NCBI GenBank assembly: GCA_019925795.1
Contig: CM034307.1
Location: 64,480,864 to 64,544,863 of the forward strand
Direction of reading: 5' to 3'
Length of the DNA stretch: 64,000 nt
Source of the DNA: Dendrobium chrysotoxum
Lineage: Eukaryota > Streptophyta > Magnoliopsida > Asparagales > Orchidaceae
In this document: in pieces, positions 34,164-43,489 of the stretch
Layout: each line of letters begins with the position of its first letter
Position numbering within the stretch: position 1 is the first letter of the stretch
Notes under the pieces: generated by a model
The model's database searches: none
Told to the model about the DNA's origin: nothing
Seen by the model: only the letters and a program-made list of their open reading frames with translations
Made by a program: the position numbers and the translations under genes

Positions 34164-35350
34164 TACGGCTGTCCTAATTAGGGTTTCTGTTTTTAATGGA
34201 TCGTCCAGGACGATGTGAACAAAATTAGAACAGAAACTCTAACTTACTAAAACTCTCCCCCTGAGTGTGTGTGTGCAAGGTTACTTAGCTTGAGGATCTG
34301 TTACATTACACTTGACTCAAGAAAGATGAAAAAATACATTGAACCTGAAATACAAACAAACTGACTCGATCTTGAGCTGGCTTGAATTCCAATTGATCTT
34401 GTAAACCTGAAAGCAGTGGCGGAGCTAGGATTATTTATCTGCAGGGACACAAATTTCTAATTTGAAAAATACCATCAAGCTTTTTCATTCGAGCTTGAAA
34501 TTAAAACTACAACTTATTAATATAAAAATATATAAAAAATTATAATTAGCATATTTTAAGCTATTTGATTTAAATTTAAATATTGTAATCTTTCTCTAGT
34601 GTAATTTGTTGGCTTTAATTATATAAATTTCCTATAAAAGAGAATTTGGAGATTTTAAAATAATTAAAAAAATTGATGAAATTTTAAAATTAAAAAAAAA
34701 AACTAGCAATATGAATATAAATGATTAAAATGGGAAAATATATAAATAAAGAGAGAAATATAAATGAAAAAAAAAGTTTAAGAAAGTCTAATAAAAATCA
34801 ATAAAAATAAAAAAAATAAAAAAATCAATAAAAATTAGCTAATATAACAAGAGAGATAGTGAAAAATAAATAAAAAATTTTAAATCACTCTCATGGCAGA
34901 GAGAGAGAGAGAGAGAGAGACTGAAATAGAGAGGGGGGAGAGGAAAGAGGGCAGCAAGTACAAAAAGTTGCAGCGGTAAAAAATTGGCGAGAGAGAGAGA
35001 GAGGCCATGAAAAGAAAAATTTTATTTCTGCCACTTGTTGCCTATTTTACAAGAAAAAAATATATTTTTTTTTGGGGGGGAGGGGGCACGTGCCCCCCTA
35101 GGCCCCCCCTAAATCCGTCTATGCCTGAAAAGTTATGCACTCAAATAGGAACAGAAATGTTTGATATCATCAAAATCATAAACCTTGAATCCAGATTCAC
35201 AACAGATAGAACTTTTGAAGGAGGAAAACTACCTAAAGCTTTATTAATTTTCCCCAAATCTTTACATCACATAAGGCCTCTATTTATAGAGCTTTACAAT
35301 ATTGTGGTAATATGTAGGAATAACCTAACTAAAACTGGACCAACACCTCA
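34164..35350 (-). other. Possible solo LTR (minus strand) interrupted by a hAT element
   Basis: With the insert 34414-35123 removed, about 480 bp remain. On the minus strand it starts TGTTGGTCCAG (near 35349) and has a TATA-like CTATAAATAGAGG (near 35275-35290). These features suggest an LTR. No target duplication, primer site or second LTR is visible, so the class is open. A stem-loop lies at about 34177-34243. Confidence 0.35.
34414..35123. mobile_element. Non-autonomous hAT element (710 bp)
   Basis: Starts CAGTGGCGGAGCTAGGATT, ends with AAATCCGTCTATG, whose complement CATAGACGGATTT pairs imperfectly with the start. Flanking 8-mers CCTGAAAG (34406-34413) and CCTGAAAA (35124-35131) fit an 8 bp hAT target duplication. 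AT-rich interior, a (GA)n run at 34897-34921, and a GC hairpin near the right end (GGGGGCACGTGCCCCC). No transposase coding. Confidence 0.75.
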
Positions 35351-35660
35351 CAATATGCATGTTATATTTGGATATCATTTGATTATCCAATGAATGATTT
35401 AAGATTTTCAAGAATGCTTTGGTCCTTTGATTTGAGCTCATTTGAGCTCGGATTGAACAAAACTTGGTATCATTGGGTTTGCCTCTTTGAGATGTTCAAT
35501 TTAATAATAAATTTGTTGAAATAGGAGTTTGAATGATCCCAAATTTAATTTCAAAAGTTTCTAATTATATTTGTACCAAGATTCATGCCCAATTTTTGAT
35601 GATGTATCAATAATTTGTAATAATTATTATATTATTTAATGACTTAAAATTTTATCTGCA
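35351..35660 (+). repeat. Diverged 3' flank of a B3 unit (unit F remnant)
   Basis: Matches 39040-39310 and 16575-16795 (ATATTTGGATATCATTTG, GAGCTCGGATTG, GTCTTGAGATTCATGCCC-like blocks). Together with the orphan promoter at 30435-30727 it brackets a place where a B3 coding region would be expected; L1, LTR-like and hAT sequence occupy it. Confidence 0.55.
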
Positions 35661-35716
35661 CAGATCCAAACATGATTATTTTATGTTAAAAAAAGAAAAT
35701 GAAATTACAATAAATT

Positions 35717-35719
35717 CCC

Positions 35720-35750
<31 letters not shown>

Positions 35751-35754
35751 AAAA
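35717..35754. repeat. Homopolymer tracts C24 then A14
   Basis: 24 consecutive C directly followed by 14 A. One of three G/C homopolymers of 24 or more in the window. A spurious open frame crosses it on the minus strand. Confidence 0.9.
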
Positions 35755-36030
35755 CAAAACAGTAAAGTTTAGAATTTTGATTCTTTAAATTTTTCTGTCT
35801 CAAATTTAGTTTGGATTGTGAAGTTATATCACCATAGTGTTTAGTCAGTGGCTTTCTTCTTGACTTGGATATTGTGTATAGCAAACTTATCATTTTTTAA
35901 GACAATAATCAATCATTTACTGTCTTTTTCTCATCAAAATTCTTTCAAGAACTTATTTTATTAGATGTCTTAATAATAAATGCTTAGGTTGGATTGCTTT
36001 TTTTATTAAATCCATCTCTATAGACACCTT

Positions 36031-36215
36031 TTTTTTTTGAACGGAGGTATCTACCCGCTGCCACTTCAAAATGAGCGTTTGACAGCGTAACTAATCTCTT
36101 GGCGAAACCCAGCGAGGCCACCCACCAACATCAAGCCCACACTTGCTTTGCCCCATTGAAGAGGCGAGGCCATAGTAGAGGGGATTCGAACCCGGGATGG
36201 GGGGTTCCAAACTAA
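36031..36215 (-). mobile_element. SINE-like fragment (tRNA-derived)
   Basis: On the minus strand CCCGGGTTCGAATCCCC matches the Pol III B box (GGTTCGANNCC), about 30 bp from the fragment's start, and the fragment ends in a short A tail (poly-T at 36031-36039). No A box is found upstream, so it would be 5'-truncated. The body contains GTGGGTGGCCTCGCTGGG. No target duplication seen. Confidence 0.45.
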
Positions 36216-36739
36216 ACATTTATTAGAATAGAACGACATTCAACCCTAATTATATTTATAGAAATTGATTCAAGAAAAAAAAAAGACAATCCAAGCTAAG
36301 CATTTATTATTAAGACGAACTTCATTGAATGTTTGGTGTAAAAAAATATTTTTTTATTTTCTGTGAAGTTTGCATCTCTGAAATTTAGGATTTTTTTGGG
36401 ACATCTTTTGGCCATTATTTTTTTATGACTTTTAAAAGAAATTTGCACTAAAAATCTAATTTAAAAAGTAGTAAAAAAATTGTCACCACCCTAAAGGTGA
36501 CTTAAGGGACTTTTGAGATAAATAGAGAAAGTTATATATTAAATATGATTTTTTTGTCAACTATTTAAATATTTAAACCCCAAACTTTTTATTAATTTAA
36601 CTAATTTCAGAACTTACAAAATCAGTAATTTTTTTAAAAATAAAGTCTTAAAAATTGCAATTTACTTTTCCCAATATTTAATTTAAATTTAGGTAAAGTT
36701 TTTGTTGATTGTGACACCATAGGATAGCAATAGAAATAT
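36216..36739. other. Noncoding, partial copies of B3-unit flank in inverse orientation
   Basis: 36300-36480 carries one arm and loop of the hairpin at 17402-17577, reversed. 36480-36680 resembles 17100-17290 reversed (CCCCAAACTTTTTAT, TTTAAAAATAAAGTC). No gene. Confidence 0.5.
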
Positions 36740-37140
36740 TTATTTTATTCTAATTAATAAAATATTTTGGTATTATTTGAAAAAATTATATTCAAATAAT
36801 AAAATGCTTTGCCTAATAATAATCAAGAAATCACTATTGTCAATTATGACAGAAATGAATAAAAAATAATTAAAATGTAAATTGATTATAATTTATTTAA
36901 ATTTACTTTAAAAAATCAATTAACAAATTCAAATCCCCAATTTGTTAATTTTTAAGCTATTTTCAGAACTTGTAATATCAGAAAATTTATAGAACTAATA
37001 AAGGTATTAAATGTAATATATTACTCCCTATTTTTTTATCTATATTTCTAATTTCACGATAAAATAACTTCATTATTAAATTAATTAATTATTTTGTAAT
37101 TGATGATGTAAATAACTAGACATATTATATATAAAAAAAT
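36740..37140. repeat. AT-rich dispersed repeat, inverse copy at 51310-51700
   Basis: Shares TTGTAATTGATGATGTAAAT, AACAAATTCAAATCCCCAAT-like and TATTTCTAATTTCACG blocks with the reverse complement of 51310-51700, over about 390 bp. No coding sequence, terminal repeat or target duplication noticed. Confidence 0.7.
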
Positions 37141-37249
37141 TAAGCAAATGGCTGTCTATGATGGCGCAGATGATGTGGCGGGGGCAATTAACACGGAGGA
37201 AGTGTAGTCTTGGAGTGAGTGAATGACTAGGTCAATAGCTTTTTAATAG

Positions 37250-37526
37250 GGTTGTTAAAATCGGGTCATGGCTCATGGGTCAGATTTGGATTGAACCCCG
37301 AACTGACCCGACACTATTCAACTCAAATCCGACCTGTAAGCCAGTGTCGGCCCTCTGTTCGCACTCTTATTCAATCAAATCCCGCCGGCAAAGGCTCCGT
37401 TCATGTGCTTGTTCAGGCAGTAGCAGCGTCGATGCTTCCAATCTTGTCATCGTTGCAGTCTCGGACTCTCAGGATGAAGCCATATGCAGGCCGGTAGCGG
37501 GATCGGCAGCAACAGCTCTGGCGCCA
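37250..37526. other. GC-rich fragment with one hAT-like end
   Basis: Begins TAGGGTTGTTAAAATCGGG, close to the TAGGGGTGTCAAAA end of the hAT-like element at 48863, and goes on with degenerate ACCCGA motifs and a GC-rich block (37340-37525). The right terminus is absent: the B3-unit block starts at 37527. Probably a truncated member of the same family. Overlapping open frames are not recognisable genes. Confidence 0.45.
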
Positions 37527-37930
37527 ACGGCATCGACTGTCATTATTTTGTTTTTTCCCCGTTTCTGTTAAGCACAATAAACTTTTTAACCGTTTTAATT
37601 TTAAAAATTTGTCCGAAAATTTTTACAAATCTAATTAATAACGTTAATTGTAATTTCTGTAAGTGCTTCACATCATACAAGTCAAATGGATCAATGATGC
37701 GGCAAATAATTGAAATAAATAAACCCCACAGGCGACTCCAAACCGACTCTTAACTCTTTAGGGAATGTAATAAAAATAAAATAACTTCATTTCTTTAAAA
37801 AAAATCAAAAAATAAATATTTGCTTCTAAAAATAGAGTTTATTAACTTTCTGAGATCGTAAACTCAGATTCTTGAGATATTTAAAATAAAAATACAGAAG
37901 TTGAAATCTATTATAGGAAACTAGATAATC

Positions 37931-37937
37931 TATAAAA
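37931..37937 (+). promoter_or_regulatory. TATA box of B3 gene C
   Basis: TATAAAA, 53 bp upstream of the ATG, in a promoter block that matches unit A except that it lacks the Harbinger-type MITE. Confidence 0.55.
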
Positions 37938-37983
37938 TCCACAGTAAAGTAAGCTTCTTAATCTAAAGCTTACCTTACCAATC

Positions 37984-38652
37984 ATGTCCGCTGCTCATAC
38001 TCTCCGCCCCTTCTATTTCTCCCCGTTAACTGCTGCCGTCGGAAGGGAGAATATGAAAACGCTAGATCTCATCTCTAAGCTGTACGCTCCCCTTCCTCTT
38101 CCAAAGCAACCAAGCCCCGCCACCTCAGACGAGAAGATAGCAGAAGATATGCCAGAGTGGGTCGGGAAGCTTATCATGGAAAAAGGAGCCAGCTTTGCAT
38201 GGAAAGTGATGGAGAAGGAAATATATGCCTCCGACGCCAGCGACCAACAAAACCGCTTCTTGATAAGGAAGCACATCATCGACGACCGGATAATGCCGGC
38301 GATGACGGAAGATGAGCTTTTAGCTGCGAATCTGATCTCTACTGCTGCATCAAACAGGTGCCGACTTTACGGCAGAGAAGGAGAAGGAGAAGCAGGGGAG
38401 AGGAAACAGGGGAGGGAACACGGAGGGCTCGAGGTTAAGGTTTATAACAGAAACGGATGGGGTTGTTCGCTCTATCTTACGAGGTGGGATGCGAGTAGGG
38501 CTTCGGTGCTTAAAGGAGGGAAGTATAGAGAGTTTCATCGCCGGAGTCACTTCGCCATCGGCGGTCTGGTAGAGATGTGGGCTTTCAGAGATGGAGATGG
38601 CAAGCTGTGCTTCGTCATTGGGAACAAAGTTGATCTCGAGATTTCTCTGTAG
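37984..38652 (+). CDS. B3 domain-containing protein (DUF313-like), unit C
   Basis: Intact 222-residue intronless paralogue of unit A. By eye it differs from A at 12 coding sites, six replacing residues (T44S, M52I, S64I, F113L, R126C, A211V) and six silent. Since replacement sites are about three times as numerous, this suggests mild constraint. B3 landmarks are kept: DASDQQNRFLI, GCSLYLTRW, KGGKYREF and EMWAFRDGDGKLCF. The promoter lacks the MITE found in A, so A and C may differ in expression. Likely a nuclear DNA-binding regulator; targets unknown. The block it lies in starts at 37527 and can be followed to about 41590. Confidence 0.8.
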   Translation: MSAAHTLRPFYFSPLTAAVGRENMKTLDLISKLYAPLPLPKQPSPATSDEKIAEDMPEWVGKLIMEKGASFAWKVMEKEIYASDASDQQNRFLIRKHIIDDRIMPAMTEDELLAANLISTAASNRCRLYGREGEGEAGERKQGREHGGLEVKVYNRNGWGCSLYLTRWDASRASVLKGGKYREFHRRSHFAIGGLVEMWAFRDGDGKLCFVIGNKVDLEISL

Positions 38653-40632
38653 CTAGTAGTAGTATACATTTCTCTGTAGCTAGTAGTAGTATACATCTAC
38701 GTCGATCGGTTATGGATGATGCATGGGATGTTTTGGTTTAGGCATGCGTGGTATTACATGATAACCATTGATTGTTTTTTTTTTTTACCCTTGATGTTCA
38801 TATATGCGATGTAAACTGATTGTTAAACATTTCTGTATAATTGGTTTCTTTCCAAGGTTACATATATATTTGATTCAGAGATATGATAGTTGTAGCGTTC
38901 TGAAACATTTACCACAGTATAAAGATAAAGAGCTTTATATTTTAGTTTTGAACGAAAATCCATCACATATACATGATATCAGAATTAAGTGATCTTCGAC
39001 TTGTTGTATTCTTCTCGGCGAGCCGCTCGATTCAACTATAAGCATGCCATATTTGGATATCATTTGGCTATCCAACGAATACTTTGAACCTTCCAAGTAT
39101 GCTTCAATTTCTTGATTTGGGCCCATTTGGGCTCGGATTGGACCGATTTTAGTGTTGTTGGGTTCATCTCCTTGAGATGTTTTATTTGACTATAAATTTG
39201 TTAAGATTAAAATTTGGACAGTCCCAAATTTAATTTGAAAATTTCTAACTGGGATATGTCTTGAGATTCATGCCCAATAAAGATAATTTTTGGTGATATA
39301 TGAATAATAATTATATCTTTTGTGCATTGATGGTTGAGAGACTTCATTACTTATTGCACAGGTTTATAGTTTGTTTTATTTTTCAAAGATAAAATACTAA
39401 TTTGGTCTACCTGCTTAGTTTTTCTTTTAATATTAAAAAAACTGTAAAATTTTGCTTTTTGAACTATTTTAAACTTCATTTTATTTCAAAATATTCATAC
39501 ACTACCAAAAAAAAAAAAAAAACTTTTAACTACATTTATATTAAGATACTTTTATTTAAGTGTCCTAACAAATATATATTAGAGCATATAATGATTTTGG
39601 CGGTAAGAGATAGGTCAAAAATATTCTTCTCTTATTATTCTTTCATCTTGCTCAAGCATCGTATGCCTCCTGCGGCTTGCGTGCAATTCGTCGATCGCTG
39701 CCACTCCATCGAGACCGTTGCATTAGCTAAATCTTCTCATGGCTTTTTAATCTTTGTCAAGCACAACAGGCTTTATTCATTCCAATGTAGAATGCCAATT
39801 GTGTAGGGTTCATAAAATGTTCTTGTTCTCTGGTGTTCTTGTGGTTCCTAATTTGCAATTTATGAACGATCTTTGACTATCGTAATCGTCAAATGCAAGT
39901 TGTTTTGTACATCGCAAAAGGTAAATCTTCTGACCTTGTCATGTTCTTCTCTATCGCTGATTTTGAAGTTCATTAGGTCGTAGGTGTGATTTTAGTTCAT
40001 TTGAGCGAAAAATGTTGCCAAAAAAGTTGAACGACGTGGGTTTTGTTGTGATGTTTATTGTTATTAGTTGATAGCTAGAAAATGCTTTATTATGATGTAG
40101 AGTAAAATCTACTTCTTCCTGGGTTGTAATTGCTTTACTTGTTCACTTTAAGTTAACTATCTTTATCTTCTCACTTTTCTACTACCTAGCTACTATGCTC
40201 ATGCTTTTTCATCCATGAACCTTGTTTAATTTAGAAAGAAATGCAGTTGGATATTTTTTTTTTACTTTACTAAACTATTCTTTTGATTTCATTCGGCATT
40301 GGAAATTAAACTGTTTCTAATTCATCTCTCTTTGTTTTTGTTTTTTTAAACAAGAGCTGGCTTTAGCTAAAGTTCTAAAAGTTACTCAAGACCCCCTAAC
40401 AAATAGGTGGCAAAGTTCAATAAGTATAAAGATACGACTTTTCATTTGGGAGAAGAAAATAATCTGGTGGTTTTTGCAAGACTTATAAATTTGGTAAATG
40501 ATGTTTCCTTATTATTCCTTGAACTTTGATAGTGTCTTTTTAAGATATTTGGGATGTGTAAGGACAAAAATTTTATATGGAGTTGGAATGATAAGCCACG
40601 CGCTATAGGAAAGGTCAACTTGAACCAACTTA
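38653..40632. other. 3' flank of B3 unit C; noncoding
   Basis: 38653-39270 matches the flank of unit A. 39305-39490 matches the reverse complement of 53080-53265. 40540-40630 matches 59940-60020. A less AT-rich patch (39650-39810) has a short open frame ending CRMPIV that I do not recognise. The rest shows no gene. Confidence 0.5.
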
Positions 40633-40752
40633 GGCTTCGTTTGGGACGGCTTTTTTATGGCTTCTTAAAACAGCTTTCTAGTTTAAAAAATAAAATTTTT
40701 ATACTAAAAAGCTGTTTTAAGAAGCAGTAAGAAAGCCGTCCCAAACGAAGCC
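40633..40752. mobile_element. Tourist/Harbinger-like MITE (120 bp)
   Basis: Perfect terminal inverted repeats of about 21 bp beginning GGCTTCGTTTGGGACGGC, flanked by TTA on both sides (40630-40632 and 40753-40755). AT-rich core, partly self-complementary (AAAACAGCTTTCTAG against AAGCTGTTTTAAG). No coding sequence. Confidence 0.8.
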
Positions 40753-40761
40753 TTAGACTTC

Positions 40762-40898
40762 TGCTTCGTTTGTTTGGGACGGCTTTCTCACTATTTTTTA
40801 AAATAGATTTTTAGTATAAAAATTTCTTGAATAAAAAATATTTATACTAAAAAGTTATTTTAGAAAACAGTAAAAAAACCGTCCCAAACGAGGTCTTC
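40762..40898. mobile_element. Second, diverged MITE of the same type, adjacent
   Basis: Left arm GCTTCGTTTGTTTGGGACGG, right arm AACCGTCCCAAACGAGG, with internal pairing (TTTTTAGTATAAA against TTTATACTAAAAA). Lies nine bases from the previous MITE. A third partial end (CATTTGGGAAGGCTTTCTG) follows at about 40898. Confidence 0.65.
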
Positions 40899-41292
40899 AT
40901 TTGGGAAGGCTTTCTGTTGTTAAACTGTTCTAGATAAACTAATTTTTTAAAGTTGTTGTAGAAAACAGTTTCTAAATAAATCATGCAACGAAACAAATAA
41001 GATAAAAAAATGCAATGAAAATAAAAAATGCCAGGATTTAACGTGAAGGAAATCAGAAAAAAAAAATCACAGAGCCACATCACAACAAGAAAATTGCTAC
41101 GAAAAATTTTACCTAAAAAAGTTGATATCTTAAATGTGCATTAACTTGTAGATTAGTAGATTTCGCTTCTAATGAATTTTATTGATTACTCATGTGATAA
41201 TTGGGCTATAAATAAAGATATTGAAAAAATGCATGTAATTTTATGTTTTATGTTGGTGATACTATCCTCACCAGGAGTTCAAAGAAGCATTC

Positions 41293-41590
41293 AAGTGCTA
41301 TCATTCCAGGCTATGAAGCTTAATGTTATGGGTATCTATGTTGAACCTGACATGAAATATTTTAATTTGGATCAATTCATGTAATATTCATGTTAGGTTT
41401 ATATTAACTTAAGTGACTAAAAAAAATTAATCGGATTAGGCTCAAGTCGAATTGAAAAAAAAAATAAAGATAAAAAGATGATCCCAAACAGCCCCTTAGA
41501 ATCTAAAACACACAGACATTTTCTTCTTTTTCACAAGAATTGTAGACAATAAATAAGAAGAAATGCAGTTGATGCTTCTTCTTTATCACC
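41293..41590 (+). repeat. Dispersed B3-unit flank block
   Basis: Matches 16797-17095 and, more distantly, 60990-61180 (TGAAGCTTAATGTTATGGGT, GATGATCCCAAACAGCCCC). Marks the right part of the B3 duplication unit. Noncoding. Confidence 0.65.
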
Positions 41591-42514
41591 ACCAACAACA
41601 ACAACATCAAGCATTTATCCTACCAAGTAGGGTCGGCTACATAAATCTTTTTTCTTTATTTTGTCCTGTTAAGAGTCAAATTCTCATTTAAATCCAATAA
41701 AAGAAAGGATGTTTCTTTCTTTATCACCAGAAAAAAAAATTAAACTAATAACCTTTCAAAAAAAGGTTAGTCCAGGTTACCAAATTAGTATGTAACATAA
41801 AAAAATCACCAAGCTCTTAATTTCTTGAAGAAGCGATTAGTCTCAAAAAATTCTTGCCAAAAACAAAAGGAAGTTGTAAAGGTATTAAAACTAAAATAAG
41901 AAATAGCTATTGAAAAGGGGAAGGAAGCTAGCAAGCTATTATCACATCCAATTAGATAGATATACTTTAACGTTGATGTCAAAATGATAAATGAATTTAA
42001 AGTGATGGTGGCGATGAGAAAATAGAATGCCTTGGGTGTTCTTAGTAGTAGGGCTAGTTAGCTCTCTTATATTAGAACTTCGACGAGTTGCCCGTAAAAT
42101 ATTTTATTTCATTCAAAAATGGGCATGCAAGTTTTCTTTCTATATGATTGGATTACCATAATCCACCACCATTAAAAGATTTAGGTGAGATTTTACTCTC
42201 ATCGCCAACCATCACTTTCAATTCATTTATCATTTTGACATCAACGTTAAAATAGATTTATCTCATTGGATGTGATAATAGCTTGCTAACTTCCTTCCCC
42301 TTCTCAATAACTATTTCTTATTTTAGTTTTAACACATTTACAACTTCCTTTTGTTTGCTAATCTCTTCTTCAAGAAATTATGGGCTTGGTGATTTTTTAT
42401 GTTACACACTAGGTTAGTAACATGGACTAACCTTTTTTTAAAAGGTTATTAGTTTAAATTTTTTTTTTGTTTCTTGTGATAAAGAAGAAGCATCAACTGC
42501 ATTTCTCCTTATTT
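41551..42514. repeat. Long inverted repeat, arms about 320 bp, loop about 177 bp
   Basis: Left arm 41551-42019 (minus an RTE insertion at 41592-41716) pairs with right arm 42197-42514. Matching blocks include AAATGCAGTTGATGCTTCTT, GGTTAGTCCA, ATCACATCCAAT and TTGATGTCAAAATGATAAAT, each with its complement on the other side. By eye around 90 percent paired. Transcribed, it would form a long double-stranded hairpin. No open frame crosses it. Confidence 0.85.
41592..41716 (-). mobile_element. 5'-truncated RTE LINE copy (125 bp)
   Basis: Reverse complement of the last part of the RTE element at 43289-46392 (GTAGCCGAC, ATAAATGCTTGATGTTG) ending in a (TTG)n tail. Flanked by a perfect 13 bp target duplication TTCTTTATCACCA (41579-41591 and 41717-41729). 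The right arm of the inverted repeat holds the uninterrupted site. Confidence 0.88.
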
Positions 42515-43275
42515 TCTTTGACCTCCTTCCTCCTCTCCTATCATGTTCTCTTGCTCAGCAAGCCATGGCGCTGGCTGGAGTGAGGACGGGTGAGTGGGAA
42601 AATTATATAAAAAATGCATATAAAGGCCTTACTATTATAACTAAAAAATTTATAAAAGATATTTTTTATCTTTAACAGTAGAAAATTATTTCATGAGTCA
42701 TTATAAGTCTAAATCACAAACCAACTTTGTCATAACACATATATTATTGTGTTTTGACTTCACTAATTTTTTTCATAATTTTTAGGCGTTGGTACAATTC
42801 CTTAAAAAATTAGCGCATATGTCGATAAAATTAGGCATTTTGGGATCGTTCCATCACTTTAATATTATATTATAAATATCTTTAACCATTATAAAATTTT
42901 ATTGAACTTTTATTTTCCTTAAGCCATTTTGTGTAACAAAGAAAGGAAAGGGAAAATTTTAGAGGAAGAGAAGGAGAGAGAAAAGCTAGAGTTTGGCATT
43001 CGTAGAGCCACTTTCGTCTGTCGATCCAGTTGAAAAATTTATTCGTCTTCATGTAGGTTACAATTCACCCATTTCAGTTTTCAATAACTTGATGTTGTTG
43101 AGATTTTTTCAATCAAATTTGTAATTCCATTATTTTACCGTGTAACTTTTTATATGTTATAAAGATTTAGATTATGAATATTTTGAGTATATTCTGAAAA
43201 TTTTTCGTTGAGTGATTTTGAAAAAGCAACGATTTTTGCCTATTCAAAATTCTATTTTAATATCTATATATAATA
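42515..43275. other. Noncoding stretch, no gene recognised
   Basis: AT-rich with one GA-rich run near 42940-42990. Contains a short GC-richer patch at 42535-42590. No conserved coding or RNA signal seen. Confidence 0.5.
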
Positions 43276-43489
43276 TTTCAGTTCAATTGACATTGCCGTT
43301 GCCAGGTCCCAAGTCCTGGATGAGAAAAGTGGAGGGTTGCGTTAGGTAATAAGCGACACGTTGTATGACCTGAATATAGCGACAAGTGTGCAAGGGCCAC
43401 TGTACCGCCGTCCGGGTGTAGTGTTAAATAGGAAAGGGTTCCCACATCAAGGACGAATGTGGGCAAAAGAAGTTAGTCCATGAAACTAA

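Noticed and set aside
39402..39806. 134-residue frame containing CVQFVDRCHSIETV
   Set aside because: Half of it is in AT-rich DNA shared with 53080-53265, and I recognise no family. Codon-like composition is limited to 39650-39810.
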